64,000 nucleotides of DNA from Bacteroidia bacterium (GCA_030433355.1 JAUIMG010000001.1:248001-312000), one strand, 5' to 3'. Shown: positions 19,953 through 30,213, counted from the stretch's first letter. Notes: generated from the sequence alone by a model not told the origin. A program made the numbers and translations.

Positions 19953-20936
19953 ATGGCAAGAATCCTCACAGGAATACAAAGTTCGGGACAAAATGGTGAA
20001 GTTCATTTAGGCAATATACTTGGCGCGATTGAGCCAGGCATTGCTCTTTCAAAGAAAGCTGAAAATGAAGCATTTTTCTTTATAGCGGACCTACATTCTT
20101 TGACAACCGTTAAAGATGCTGGTATAAGAAAAGAAAATGTTTATGCAGTAGCAGCAGCCTGGTTAGCATTTGGTTTCGATACAGAAAAAAATGTCTTTTA
20201 CAGACAATCAGACGTCCCTGAAGTGTGCGAATTAACTTGGCATTTAAACTGTTTTACTCCTTTCCCAATGCTAGCTAATGCACATTCTTTTAAGGATAAA
20301 TCAGACAATTTAGCAGATATAAATGCAGGCCTTTTTGATTACCCTGTATTAATGGCGTGCGACATTATACTTTATGATGCTGACTTTGTACCAGTAGGAA
20401 AAGATCAAAAGCAACATCTTGAAATGACTAGAGATATTGCTAGTTCATTCAACCATAGATATGGAGAAACTTTTGTTGTGCCTGAAGCCTTGATTGATGA
20501 AAACGTAATGCTTGTCCCAGGGACAGATGGAAGAAAAATGAGTAAGTCCTACGACAACTACATCAATATTTTTCTACCTGACAAAGCCTTGCGTAAGCAA
20601 GTAATGAAAATAGAAACCGATAGCACTCCATTAGAAGAACCTAAAAATCCAGATAGCTGCAATGTTTTTGCATTATATCAATTGCTAGCAAATGAAACAG
20701 AAGTAGAATCGATGAGAAAGAACTACTTAGGAGGAAATTATGGCTATGGCCATGCTAAGCAAGCCTTATTTGAATTGATAGTTAAAAAGTATTCCTTACA
20801 AAGAAAGAAGTATTGGGAGTTAATGGAGAATAAGGAGCAGATTGATCAACTTTTAAGTATTGGCGCAGAAAAAGCAAAAGCAATAGCTAAACCTGTTTTA
20901 AAGAGAGTTAGGGAGAAATTAGGGTTTAATGTATGA
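19953..20936 (+). CDS. trpS: Tryptophanyl-tRNA synthetase
   Basis: Class I aminoacyl-tRNA synthetase charging tRNA-Trp. The HIGH-type motif is HLGN (18-21) and the KMSKS loop is exactly KMSKS at 195-199. The 327-residue length is standard. The start is fixed both by the family N-terminus (MARILTGIQ) and by a promoter box ending 4 nt before the ATG, so the mRNA is predicted to be leaderless. The stop overlaps the next ORF as ATGA. Confidence 0.97.
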   Translation: MARILTGIQSSGQNGEVHLGNILGAIEPGIALSKKAENEAFFFIADLHSLTTVKDAGIRKENVYAVAAAWLAFGFDTEKNVFYRQSDVPEVCELTWHLNCFTPFPMLANAHSFKDKSDNLADINAGLFDYPVLMACDIILYDADFVPVGKDQKQHLEMTRDIASSFNHRYGETFVVPEALIDENVMLVPGTDGRKMSKSYDNYINIFLPDKALRKQVMKIETDSTPLEEPKNPDSCNVFALYQLLANETEVESMRKNYLGGNYGYGHAKQALFELIVKKYSLQRKKYWELMENKEQIDQLLSIGAEKAKAIAKPVLKRVREKLGFNV

Positions 20937-21328
20937 AACTAAAATACTTCAGCCCACTATTCTTCCTTCTATTATGTTCTTGTTCTGATGAATCTACTAT
21001 TGGTCCAACATTTACGGACACAAATCCTGTAGATGTAGAGCTAAGAATCAAAAATGAAAGCGGTTTCGTATTGAATAACATTAAAATCACTAATCGCAAT
21101 CTTGTAAAAAACTATGGTAACATTTTAAAAAATAAAGAATCTGATTATAAATCCTTTTCTAAAGCTGACACCTATTTTGGAGTACAATTTATAGTATCTA
21201 ACTACCTTTTTGAATATGTACCTGACAAAACAGACGATTTGATGAAAGAAGGTTTTTATTCCATTAGTATTTACAGAGTGGATACTGCTCGTCAAACCTT
21301 TACCTTCTTATTGGAAGAAGAAAATTAA
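20933..21328 (+). CDS. Small lipoprotein of unknown function
   Basis: A 131-residue protein with a signal peptide and lipobox LCSC, followed by a Ser/Asp/Glu stretch (SDEST) typical of exported Bacteroidota lipoproteins. The mature part has beta-rich segments (VDVELRIKNESGFVLNNIKI) that suggest a small immunoglobulin-like or sandwich fold, but I do not recognise a family. It overlaps trpS by 4 bp (ATGA), so it is probably co-translated with it; no functional link is evident. Its stop interlocks with that of the convergent amidohydrolase-fold gene. Confidence 0.75.
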   Translation: MKLKYFSPLFFLLLCSCSDESTIGPTFTDTNPVDVELRIKNESGFVLNNIKITNRNLVKNYGNILKNKESDYKSFSKADTYFGVQFIVSNYLFEYVPDKTDDLMKEGFYSISIYRVDTARQTFTFLLEEEN

Positions 21329-22650
21329 TGAACATCTTCTTTATACTTTGCTCTATATTTCCTGTATAAAGCCTTTTGAGGATTATCCAAATCGATTGAC
21401 TTCCCGGCAACAAAAGCGACTAAAATCTTATTGGTTTTCATATCTAAAGCATCTCCTTCAGAAATAAAAAGAGTTGCGTCCTTACCTACTTCTATACTAC
21501 CAACTTGGCTTTCAACTCCCAATATTTTAGCCGTATTTAAAGTAATCATGGAAAGAGCATCTTCCTTCTTAACACCATATTGGCAAGCTGTACCTGCATA
21601 AAAAGGCAAATTTCTTGTCCCCATAGCTTCCATACTTCCAGAGTTCTCTAAAGCCACTAGTAAACCTTTTTCACTTAAAATCTTTGGTAATTTAAAAGGA
21701 AGATCAATATCATCGTCTTCATGCATAGGTAATGAGTGAACTCTTCTTAAAATAATCGGAATATCTCTATCCTTCAGTAGATCAGCTGCCAACCAAGCAT
21801 CATTTGCCCCAACAAGTACTATATTCAAATCAAATTGGTCAAAGAAATAAATTGCATCCAAAATCTCTTGAATTCTATTTGCATGGACGTAAACTTTCGC
21901 TTCTTTTCTAAAAATTTGCTTCATCGCTTCATACCTCAAATTAGATTCTAAATGAAAACTAGCCTTTTGGTATGCCCTACTTTTGAAGAAAAAGTCTCTT
22001 ATTAACTCTACCTTTTCTAAATATTCAGTATCCGATTTATCCGCTTTCTTTTTATCATTCAAATTAGATTTCAAATACCTAGAAGGCCAATTAAGGTGGA
22101 TACCATCATCTATTTTTAATACAGCATCTTCCCAGTTCCAGCCTTCTAACTCAAATACAGAAGAAGCTCCGCTTATAATACCTCCCTTGGGGCTAACTTG
22201 AGCAAGAAGAACACCATTTGATCTAATAGTTGAAGTAATTCTTGATTCCGTATTAAATGCCGTTAAACTTCTAACATGAGGATTAAAATTTCCAACATCG
22301 TCAAAATCTCTGCTAGCTCTAACAGCATCAATCTCTACTAAACCAAGTCTTGAGTTTGGAGCAATAAATGAAGGGTACAAATGCTTGCCTTCAAAATGGA
22401 TTATTGTGTCATATTTACTAGTATCGAGTCTTATATCTATAGAAGTTAAAACAAGATCAATCTTTCCATTTCGAATACCAATAGCAGAGTTTTTTAAAAT
22501 CTCTCCATTGCCTAAATGAGAGGTCCCTCCAATTAACAATACAGATTTGCTATACTTTTTTGCAGGTAAAGGAATTTGGGCGTTTACCTCCATAAGAGTA
22601 ACACTCAAGACAAATACTATTAACCTAAGGCTCCAAGGTATCACACTCAT
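21325..22650 (-). CDS. Exported amidohydrolase-fold protein lacking metal ligands
   Basis: A 441-residue secreted protein (signal peptide with likely cleavage VNA-QIP) with the overall layout of imidazolonepropionase-like amidohydrolases, including the C-terminal composite sheet (VGSIEVGKDATLFI). The HxH metal motif expected after the PGFID-like position is replaced by APNSRLG, and the late metal Asp segment reads ALENSGSM instead of NSDD-type. One histidine survives in VYVHANR. It is therefore probably a non-catalytic partner. The ATG at 22650 is chosen because it starts the signal peptide; it overlaps the upstream gene by 26 bp. Confidence 0.78.
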   Translation of the reverse strand: MSVIPWSLRLIVFVLSVTLMEVNAQIPLPAKKYSKSVLLIGGTSHLGNGEILKNSAIGIRNGKIDLVLTSIDIRLDTSKYDTIIHFEGKHLYPSFIAPNSRLGLVEIDAVRASRDFDDVGNFNPHVRSLTAFNTESRITSTIRSNGVLLAQVSPKGGIISGASSVFELEGWNWEDAVLKIDDGIHLNWPSRYLKSNLNDKKKADKSDTEYLEKVELIRDFFFKSRAYQKASFHLESNLRYEAMKQIFRKEAKVYVHANRIQEILDAIYFFDQFDLNIVLVGANDAWLAADLLKDRDIPIILRRVHSLPMHEDDDIDLPFKLPKILSEKGLLVALENSGSMEAMGTRNLPFYAGTACQYGVKKEDALSMITLNTAKILGVESQVGSIEVGKDATLFISEGDALDMKTNKILVAFVAGKSIDLDNPQKALYRKYRAKYKEDVH

Positions 22651-25648
22651 ATAATTTTTTATTATTAGGAACAATCTTTTGTGTTTTTTCTTTTTTCTTG
22701 TTACTGTTTAACATTGCAGAAATCAGCCTTTCTCTTTCTGTAGTATTCTTTTCTTTTAATTCATCATTTCTCTTAATATCAAAGTATTTAATTCCATCAA
22801 TGTAGGTTTGCTCTGCTTTTGAATATACAGACAGGGGATTATCTGACCATATAACAATATCAGCATCCTTCCCTTCTTTTACACTTCCCATCCTATCATC
22901 TAAATGCAACATTTTAGCTGGATTTAAGGTAACAAACTTCCAAGCATCTTCTTCACTTAAGCCTCCATATTTAATTGCTTTTGCAGCTTCTTGGTTTAAT
23001 CTTCTGCCCATTTCAGCATCATCTGAATTAAATCCTGTATTTACTCCTTGTTCATGAAGTATAACCCCATTGTATGGAATAGCGTCATTTACCTCAAATT
23101 TGTATGCCCACCAATCTGAAAAAGTTGAAGCTGAAGCACCATGAGCTTTAAGCTTATCTGCTACTTTATAGCCTTCCAATATATGCGTGAAAGTATTTAT
23201 TTGAAAATTCATGGAGTCTGCAACATGCATTAGCATATTTATTTCTGACTGTATATAGGAATGGCAGGTAATAAAACGCTGAGAATCTAAAATTTCAGCT
23301 AATGCTTCTAGTTCCAAGTCCACCCTTGGTCCAGAAGAATCTCTTAAATCTCTTTTCTTTTTACTTTGATGAATTTTCTGAGCATCAGCATATTCTTTGG
23401 CTCTTGTAAAGCCATCATAAAAAACTTGCTCAACGCCCATCCTAGTTTGTGGGAAACGAACTGTATTTCGGTCTCCCCAATTGGACTGTTTTACATTTTC
23501 TCCTAAAGCAAACTTTATAAACCCATCCGCTCCTTGAATCTTCATTTCTTCGCCTATTTTTCCCCAACGCAACTTTATCAAAGCAGATTGCCCTCCTATA
23601 GGATTAGCTGAACCGTGTAATAGTTGAGCAGCGGTAACTCCTCCAGAGAGCTGTCTATAAATATTAATATCATCTGCTCTAACCACATCTCCAATTCTTA
23701 CTTCGGAAGTGATGGATTGACCGGATTCATTAACCCCTCCTTCAATAGCTATATGGGAATGTTCGTCAATTATACCTGATGTTAAGTGTTTCCCTTTTAA
23801 ATCAATTTCGATTGCTTTCTTTTCGAATTCTGGGAACATAATCGCCATGTTAATTTTATAGCCCACCATTCTAATTTTACCTCCTTCAATAAATACATCA
23901 TGATTTTTTAGAATACCTTCTTCCTCATTGGTCCAAACAGTAGCATTTCTGAAGAGTATTGGTGAAGCTTCATTTGGCAAACTATCCCAACCATATGCCA
24001 TATTTGGATACCAAGTTTGTGGCATTGGTTTAATTTTCTCTACAATTTTACTTTCATTAGAGCTATCTAAACTTTCTCTATTTACTTGCTTTAGTGCTGC
24101 CCAACTTAGCCATTGCCCATTCAATAAAGCCTTTCCCGACCATATTCTTGAACTTGAGTCACTAATAGTTCCGCTTAATCTATAATCAACAGAATTATGA
24201 GTGAATGAGAGTTTAATTCTCTGAAGTTCCTTTTCTATTTGTGCAGGAGAAAAGTCTTTCTCTCCCTTTAAGGCAATCTTAGCGGAATAATTATCCTCCT
24301 TTGATTCAACCAATAATCTTAGCTCCTCTTCCTTTTCAATTTTTAAATGATAGGTTCCTACCACAGAGTTTTCTATCTCATCAGATAGAAGAAATTTATC
24401 GCCAGACACCCAATTACTTAAAATTTTAGTCTTCGTTTTGAATAAAGTATCATTCGTAACTAAGAAATTTGCTCTCTTCCCTTTATCTAATGATCCAACT
24501 TTATCAAACACACCTAACTTTCTCGCAACCTCACTAGTTAAAGAAGCAACTAGTTGATTATGATTAACTCCAACCTCACTAACCTTAGATAAGTTTTCTA
24601 AGAATGCAGTAGAGTTCTTAATTCCTTCTGAAGTAACTATAAATGGAATTCCTTCCTTTTGAAGAAATAAAAGATTGTATGGAGCCAACTCCCATTCTTT
24701 CATTTTTGAGAGCGAAAGCTGCATGCTTTCATATGGGTCTTTTACATCATAAGGTAATGGGAAATTAATGGGTGAAATAATGGTAGAGTTAGTCGCCTTG
24801 ATTTCTTTTAATCTCTCATATTCAGTTCCATTACCTAATAAAAGAAATTCCTGCTTGAATTCTTCGGCAATCTTTTTTGCTCTTAACTCAGAGGCAGTAT
24901 TACCTGCATTAAACACTTTTGGCAACGCTTGAGACTCAATCATAGCCTCCAAGCTAGCATTAAAATCTACATACTCTTTATTCTTTTCATACCATAAAGC
25001 ATCATAGTTAAATTGCCTTGTTAAAGCAATCATTCCCATTAATGAAGAGGGGTAGGTTTGCTTGGAACTTCCTTTTTGAAAGGAATAATAAAAAGCCGCA
25101 TTTTCTTTAATAACCTCTAATTTATCTTCTTCATTTAAATCAATTAGAGCAGATGTTCCTCGTATTACTCCGTCATCTAAATGAGAGGATACCACTCCAA
25201 AACCCATCTCTCTATATTTCTTGGCAGTCTTATCATCGTATTTAAAGAGAGGAAGAGCTTTAACTTCTGCTTTTACAGACTCATTCCAATAATAAGGTCC
25301 TTTCTTATTGCTTTCTAATTGTGGAGAGTTTGATTTTTTATCATTACCCTCTTTAACTATTCCATAGTCAGAATAAATCTCAATAAAAGAAGGATAAATA
25401 AACTTCCCATCTAAATCTATTACAATTGAATTCTCTGGAATACTTACATCCTTTCCAACCGCAATGATATTATCTTGCCTTATTAGTAAAGTACCTTTTT
25501 TAATAAATCCATTTTCTTTATAAATATTGGCATTTATAAAAGCGGTATAATGATCATCACTTTGGAAAGAACCATTTTGAGGTTTCCAGTCTTGCGCAAT
25601 AACTAAAGAAGAAAGTAAGAAGAAAAGAGCAAAAAGAAATTTATACAT
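22625..25648 (-). CDS. Exported two-domain amidohydrolase
   Basis: A 1007-residue protein with signal peptide (cleavage near VIA-QDW) and two amidohydrolase-like halves. The N-terminal half (about 30-430) has lost its HxH (YPSFIEIYSDYG). The C-terminal half (about 570-980) is intact: IIDEHSHIAIEGG, ITCHSY, THILEGY and the NSDDAEMGR metal/catalytic segment, and ends with DRMGSVKEGKDADIVIW. Substrate unknown; a periplasmic cyclic amidase or peptidase-like activity is possible. It is the first gene of a pair with the degenerate homologue downstream. Confidence 0.8.
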   Translation of the reverse strand: MYKFLFALFFLLSSLVIAQDWKPQNGSFQSDDHYTAFINANIYKENGFIKKGTLLIRQDNIIAVGKDVSIPENSIVIDLDGKFIYPSFIEIYSDYGIVKEGNDKKSNSPQLESNKKGPYYWNESVKAEVKALPLFKYDDKTAKKYREMGFGVVSSHLDDGVIRGTSALIDLNEEDKLEVIKENAAFYYSFQKGSSKQTYPSSLMGMIALTRQFNYDALWYEKNKEYVDFNASLEAMIESQALPKVFNAGNTASELRAKKIAEEFKQEFLLLGNGTEYERLKEIKATNSTIISPINFPLPYDVKDPYESMQLSLSKMKEWELAPYNLLFLQKEGIPFIVTSEGIKNSTAFLENLSKVSEVGVNHNQLVASLTSEVARKLGVFDKVGSLDKGKRANFLVTNDTLFKTKTKILSNWVSGDKFLLSDEIENSVVGTYHLKIEKEEELRLLVESKEDNYSAKIALKGEKDFSPAQIEKELQRIKLSFTHNSVDYRLSGTISDSSSRIWSGKALLNGQWLSWAALKQVNRESLDSSNESKIVEKIKPMPQTWYPNMAYGWDSLPNEASPILFRNATVWTNEEEGILKNHDVFIEGGKIRMVGYKINMAIMFPEFEKKAIEIDLKGKHLTSGIIDEHSHIAIEGGVNESGQSITSEVRIGDVVRADDINIYRQLSGGVTAAQLLHGSANPIGGQSALIKLRWGKIGEEMKIQGADGFIKFALGENVKQSNWGDRNTVRFPQTRMGVEQVFYDGFTRAKEYADAQKIHQSKKKRDLRDSSGPRVDLELEALAEILDSQRFITCHSYIQSEINMLMHVADSMNFQINTFTHILEGYKVADKLKAHGASASTFSDWWAYKFEVNDAIPYNGVILHEQGVNTGFNSDDAEMGRRLNQEAAKAIKYGGLSEEDAWKFVTLNPAKMLHLDDRMGSVKEGKDADIVIWSDNPLSVYSKAEQTYIDGIKYFDIKRNDELKEKNTTERERLISAMLNSNKKKEKTQKIVPNNKKLYECDTLEP

Positions 25649-25665
25649 CGGAATTTTCGAAAAGT

Positions 25666-25673
25666 CAAATTTA
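25666..25673 (-). promoter_or_regulatory. Sigma-A -7 element of the amidohydrolase pair
   Basis: Minus strand reads TAaaTTTG, 17 nt before the ATG at 25648. Confidence 0.5.
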
Positions 25674-25711
25674 ATAAAACAACAATTGGTTTTAAGGCTT
25701 GTTGAATTCTA

Positions 25712-25719
25712 TATCTTTG
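25712..25719 (+). promoter_or_regulatory. Sigma-A -7 element of the small membrane protein/hflX
   Basis: TAtcTTTG, 14 nt before the ATG at 25734, with a TTG at 25686-25688 (23 bp upstream) that could serve as the -33 element. Confidence 0.55.
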
Positions 25720-25733
25720 TTAAAAATTAAAGC

Positions 25734-26189
25734 ATGTATACAGGTTTACTTCACACCCATAATTTATTAAGATACGCAATTGTCATTCTTTTACTTCTAG
25801 CCATTTTTAAATCTTTAAAAGGTTGGTTTGGCAATGGAACTTATCAAGAAAGCGATAACAAAGTCAGCCTATTCCTATTTATTAGTGCTCATTTGCAATT
25901 AGTAATTGGACTAGCATTATATTTTATTGGTGATAAGTATAAATTGATTTCTGAATTTGGAATGGCTGAAGTAATGAAATCTGAAGAATTAAGATTTTGG
26001 GCTGTTGAGCATATTACTGCGATGATTTTAGGAATTGCCATTATCACTCTTGGAAGAATTATGGCGAAAAAGACGGATGTTGACAAAATCAAATTCAGGA
26101 GACAGAGCATCTATTTTATACTTGCTGCCTTACTAATATTCTCTGCAATTCCATGGCCTTGGTCTGCAGTTGCTAGACCTTGGTTTTAG
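25734..26189 (+). CDS. Four-helix membrane protein, cytochrome-b-like in annotation
   Basis: A 151-residue integral membrane protein with four hydrophobic segments (about 12-30, 48-66, 85-105 and 123-142). Histidines sit at H7 and H9 (LLHTHNLLRY), H53 and H93, positions that could bind haem; relatives in Bacteroidota are often labelled cytochrome B, without proof. Not a classical cytochrome b. It is 11 nt upstream of hflX and shares its promoter. Confidence 0.7.
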   Translation: MYTGLLHTHNLLRYAIVILLLLAIFKSLKGWFGNGTYQESDNKVSLFLFISAHLQLVIGLALYFIGDKYKLISEFGMAEVMKSEELRFWAVEHITAMILGIAIITLGRIMAKKTDVDKIKFRRQSIYFILAALLIFSAIPWPWSAVARPWF

Positions 26190-26200
26190 AAAACTACTGA

Positions 26201-27394
26201 ATGCATCATAAAAATATACCAGAAATACTTCCTGAGAAAGCTGTTCTTGTTGGTGTAGTAACCCAAGAACAGGATAGTAATAAAGTAAATGAATATCTAG
26301 ACGAACTAGAATTCTTGGCAGAAACTGCCGGAGCTATTACCCAAAGAAGATTTACGCAAAAATTAGCCTCTCCTCACCCTAAAACTTTTGTTGGGACAGG
26401 AAAGTTGAAGGAAATTCTGGACTATGTGAAAGCCAATGATATTCAAATTATCATCTTTGATGATGAATTAAGTCCTTCACAAACAAGAAACATAGAAACT
26501 TCATTTAAGGATATTAAAGTTTTAGATCGAAGTAATTTAATTCTTGACATCTTTGCCAAAAGAGCAAGAACCGCAGCTGCCAAAACCCAAGTTGAACTAG
26601 CTCAATACGAATATCTACTACCAAGATTAACAAGAATGTGGACTCACCTATCTAGACAAAAGGGTGGTATTGGAATGAGAGGCCCGGGGGAGACAGAAAT
26701 TGAAACGGATAGAAGGATTATAAGAGATAAAATAGCCCTTTTAAAAACTAAGCTTGACAAAATAGACAAGCAAAAGGCTACACAAAGAAAAGGCCGAGAA
26801 CAAATGATAAGAGCCGCATTAGTAGGTTATACAAATGTTGGTAAATCTACCTTAATGAATTTGCTTTCTAAGTCGGATGTATTTGCTGAAAATAAGCTCT
26901 TCGCTACTTTAGATACCACTGTTAGAAAGATTGTTGTCGGAAACTTACCTTTTCTTCTAACGGATACGGTAGGTTTTATAAGAAAACTTCCTCATCACTT
27001 AGTTGATTCATTTAAGTCTACTTTAGATGAAGTACGAGAAGCAGATATTCTTCTTCATGTAGTAGACATCTCTCATGAAAATTTTGAAGAGCAGATTCAA
27101 ACAGTAAATGAAACGTTACAATCCTTAGGTGCCAAAGACAAGCCAACTCTTATGATCTTTAATAAGATAGATGCTTACACATTTATACCTAAGGAAGAAG
27201 ATGATTTAACTCCTCTTACTAAAGAAAACTTAAGCTTAGATGATTTAAAGAGAACTTACTTAGCCAAAGAAAATTATCCCTGTATTTTTATTTCTGCCTA
27301 CAAGAAGATTAATATTGAAGAACTCAGAGATTTACTTTACAAGGAGATAAAAAATTTGCACCTTAGTATTTATCCACATCGTTTACTGTACTAA
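26201..27394 (+). CDS. hflX: GTPase HflX
   Basis: Ribosome-associated GTPase that splits stalled or heat-damaged 70S ribosomes. The N-terminal HflX domain carries GGIGMRGPGETEIETDRR (155-172), and the G domain has G1 GYTNVGKST (209-217), G3 DTVGF and G4 NKID. 397 residues, standard. Its stop is interlocked by 4 bp with that of the convergent ABC transporter gene. Confidence 0.95.
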   Translation: MHHKNIPEILPEKAVLVGVVTQEQDSNKVNEYLDELEFLAETAGAITQRRFTQKLASPHPKTFVGTGKLKEILDYVKANDIQIIIFDDELSPSQTRNIETSFKDIKVLDRSNLILDIFAKRARTAAAKTQVELAQYEYLLPRLTRMWTHLSRQKGGIGMRGPGETEIETDRRIIRDKIALLKTKLDKIDKQKATQRKGREQMIRAALVGYTNVGKSTLMNLLSKSDVFAENKLFATLDTTVRKIVVGNLPFLLTDTVGFIRKLPHHLVDSFKSTLDEVREADILLHVVDISHENFEEQIQTVNETLQSLGAKDKPTLMIFNKIDAYTFIPKEEDDLTPLTKENLSLDDLKRTYLAKENYPCIFISAYKKINIEELRDLLYKEIKNLHLSIYPHRLLY

Positions 27395-29211
27395 CTAAAG
27401 GTCTGTAATTCTGTTAATTTCTTGTATACCCCGTTTTGAGATATCAAAGAATCATGGGTTCCTCTTTCAGCTATTTTACCCTCATTAATAACTACTATTT
27501 CGTCTGCATGTTGAATAGTTGAAAGTCTGTGAGCTATTACTATGGATGTTCTATTCTCCATCAATTTAACTAATGCATCTTGCACTAGTTTTTCTGATTC
27601 AGTATCCAATGCAGAAGTAGCTTCATCCAATATCAAAATAGGGGGGTTTTTTAGCACCGCTCTTGCTATACTTAGTCTTTGTTTTTGCCCACCTGATAAT
27701 TTACCCCCTGCGTCTCCAATATTTGTATTGTAACCTTCGCTAAGATTTACGATAAAATCATGTGCATTTGCAATCTTTGCAGCCTGAATAACATCATCCA
27801 TAGTGGCATTTGGAACCCCCAAAGTGATATTATTAAATACAGTATCATTAAAAAGAATAGAGCTTTGAGAAACAATACCCATTAATGATCTCAGGTTCTT
27901 TAATCCAATCTCTTTAACGTTTTGACCATCTATAAAAATTCCACCACTACTAACATCATAAAATCTGGGAATCAAATCTACCAGCGTTGACTTTCCTCCT
28001 CCAGATTGACCTACTAGGGCAATAGTCTTCCCTTTATCGATTTGAAGATTAATATCTATTAAGATTGGATCTTTTGCATAGGAAAAATTTACCTTTTTAA
28101 ATTCTATAGATTTTGTAAATTTTTCAATAATAACAGGTTTACTAGGCTCTTTAATTGAGTTTTCTGCGTCCAAAATCATATCAATTCTTTCCGTAGATGC
28201 AGCACCTTTTTGTACATTATAGTATGCCGTAGATAATGACTTTGCCGGAGTTAATAGATTATAAAAAACCGCTATATATGCTAAAAACTGTGTACCAGTA
28301 AAGCTTACTTCTGGATCAATAACCATATTGCCGCCAAACCAAACTAAAAGCATCATTACAGCAGCTCCTAAAGTTTCACTAATAGGAGAAGCAAGGTCTC
28401 TTTTTCGAAACATTCGTAGCATGGTATTTCTATAAATCTCATTTAAGCCTTTAAACTTTCTATTGCTTGAATCTTCTGCATTAAAAGACTTTATTATTCT
28501 TAAACCCCCTAAAGTTTCCTCAATATTAGAAAGAAGCTCACCCATCCTCGATTGGAGTTTAGCAGAAGTTCTTTTTAAACTCTTACCAACCTGGCCAATT
28601 ATGAATCCAGAAATTGGAAGAAGGATAAATGAAAATATGGTTAATTTGATATTCATTCCAACCATTATTCCAAGAGAAATAATAATTGAAATTGGATCTC
28701 TAAAAAGCATCTCCAGAGAGTTCATTATTGACCATTCAATCTCTTGAACATCACCTGTAATTCTGCTGATGATATCTCCCTTTTTTTCTTCTGAATAAAA
28801 TGAAAGTGGAAGAATCAAAATCTTTTTATAGACATCCCTTCGAATATCTCTTACTACTCCACTTCGTATATCAGCAATAAAAAACTTAGCTAAATACCTA
28901 AATAGGTTCTTAAGAAAAAATAACACCGATACTACAATGCATATAAACAAAAGGGCCCCTTCTTTTCCGTTAGCCTCTACATAAGGTCCCATTTTGTAAG
29001 CAAAAAATGCTTCAAAATAATCCATCGAAAGATCAAACTGAGGCTCTACTAGTACGGGCTTTACATCATTAAAAAGCACATTTAGTAGAGGTAAGAAAGT
29101 TAAAATGGATAATAAATGAAACACAACTTGTATAACATTACTCCCTACGCTTAAAAAAGCATACATTTTATATGGTGCTACGTACTTAAGAACTTTAATT
29201 ATACTCCTCAT
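27391..29211 (-). CDS. MsbA-like ABC exporter (fused permease-ATPase)
   Basis: A 606-residue half-transporter: six membrane segments in the first 320 residues, then an ATPase domain with Walker A GQSGGGKST, signature LSGGQKQRLSIARA, Walker B ILILDEATSALD and the H-loop AHRLST. This is the lipid A/multidrug exporter family; flipping of lipid-linked sugars or LPS is likely from the company of a glycosyltransferase 2 nt upstream, but substrate is an inference. Confidence 0.88.
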   Translation of the reverse strand: MRSIIKVLKYVAPYKMYAFLSVGSNVIQVVFHLLSILTFLPLLNVLFNDVKPVLVEPQFDLSMDYFEAFFAYKMGPYVEANGKEGALLFICIVVSVLFFLKNLFRYLAKFFIADIRSGVVRDIRRDVYKKILILPLSFYSEEKKGDIISRITGDVQEIEWSIMNSLEMLFRDPISIIISLGIMVGMNIKLTIFSFILLPISGFIIGQVGKSLKRTSAKLQSRMGELLSNIEETLGGLRIIKSFNAEDSSNRKFKGLNEIYRNTMLRMFRKRDLASPISETLGAAVMMLLVWFGGNMVIDPEVSFTGTQFLAYIAVFYNLLTPAKSLSTAYYNVQKGAASTERIDMILDAENSIKEPSKPVIIEKFTKSIEFKKVNFSYAKDPILIDINLQIDKGKTIALVGQSGGGKSTLVDLIPRFYDVSSGGIFIDGQNVKEIGLKNLRSLMGIVSQSSILFNDTVFNNITLGVPNATMDDVIQAAKIANAHDFIVNLSEGYNTNIGDAGGKLSGGQKQRLSIARAVLKNPPILILDEATSALDTESEKLVQDALVKLMENRTSIVIAHRLSTIQHADEIVVINEGKIAERGTHDSLISQNGVYKKLTELQTFS

Positions 29212-29213
29212 AA

Positions 29214-30164
29214 TTACACCTTAATTAACTCCCAGTTTTTAAAAGGGAAAAAGTGCTTACCTCCATTTATATTTCTTTCCAGAAATGAAACTAATCTATA
29301 TTTAGTCTTTTCATGCTTGAATTTTGGTCTACTGGGACGCTTATAGGTGGTATAATTTAACTTATCTCCCCAGCTAAAGTCTTCCATTTTCTCTTGCATC
29401 ACTTTTGGGTGAGTTCCTTTAAATTTTGGCAGCTTTTTTAATGGTCCATAATCAAATTCTTCAACTTGATTTTTATATAAACTTTCTGCCTTTTCATCTC
29501 CCTTATGTATACTATCCAAAGCTTTCTTTTTACTTTGCATGTATTTGGGGGGCCTAACCCACCCATAATGATAGATATACGCATCTACTTCAGCAACTTT
29601 AAGCTTGTGAGTCCCTTCCATTTTCCTATAACTTCTGCCATCAAAATTTGGTATCCTTCTAAAAGATTGCGCAGATTCAAATGAATGAATGTCTGGCTTA
29701 TTTTTTACAATCCTAATTTCATTTTGATACCAGCCATGGTAATCTATATAGTGATTATAATCTGCATAAAAATGGCGGTACTTAAATAATAAGCCTTCAA
29801 TAGCGTCATTATCTTTAAGTTCCTCACATCTAGATTTGATTATTGGCAAATATTTCTCATGAACTACTTCATCTGCTTGTACATAAAAAAGCCAATCGCC
29901 GGTACAATGACTAATAGCAATATCTGTTTGATGTGCATTTTCCATCCCATTTGGGAATTTATTGGTGTCCCACTTTGTATCAATAATTTTTAGCTTGGGA
30001 GAATTTATGCTTTCTAAAATCTCCCTAGTGTTATCATCTTCATCCCCTTCCCCTAAAACAAAAATAAATTCATCACAAATTGGTAGAATTGATAGAATTG
30101 ATTCCTTTATTGGGTAATAAAGCTTTGATACGTTTCTTCCAAAGGAGAATCCGCTTATTTTCAT
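29214..30164 (-). CDS. Family 2-type glycosyltransferase
   Basis: A 316-residue protein whose first half looks like a GT-A nucleotide-sugar fold: an opening ISGFSFGRN segment, the acidic turn GEGDEDDNTREIL, and a DWLFYVQADEVVHE segment where the AD(E) pair could serve as the metal-binding DxD equivalent. The second half is basic and lacks membrane helices. Donor and acceptor are unknown. It starts the operon with the ABC exporter, which suggests a role in surface glycan or glycolipid synthesis. Confidence 0.78.
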   Translation of the reverse strand: MKISGFSFGRNVSKLYYPIKESILSILPICDEFIFVLGEGDEDDNTREILESINSPKLKIIDTKWDTNKFPNGMENAHQTDIAISHCTGDWLFYVQADEVVHEKYLPIIKSRCEELKDNDAIEGLLFKYRHFYADYNHYIDYHGWYQNEIRIVKNKPDIHSFESAQSFRRIPNFDGRSYRKMEGTHKLKVAEVDAYIYHYGWVRPPKYMQSKKKALDSIHKGDEKAESLYKNQVEEFDYGPLKKLPKFKGTHPKVMQEKMEDFSWGDKLNYTTYKRPSRPKFKHEKTKYRLVSFLERNINGGKHFFPFKNWELIKV

Positions 30165-30213
30165 AGAAATTGCTTGTGTTAGTGCGAATTTAGTGAATTA
30201 ATTAGCATTGGTT

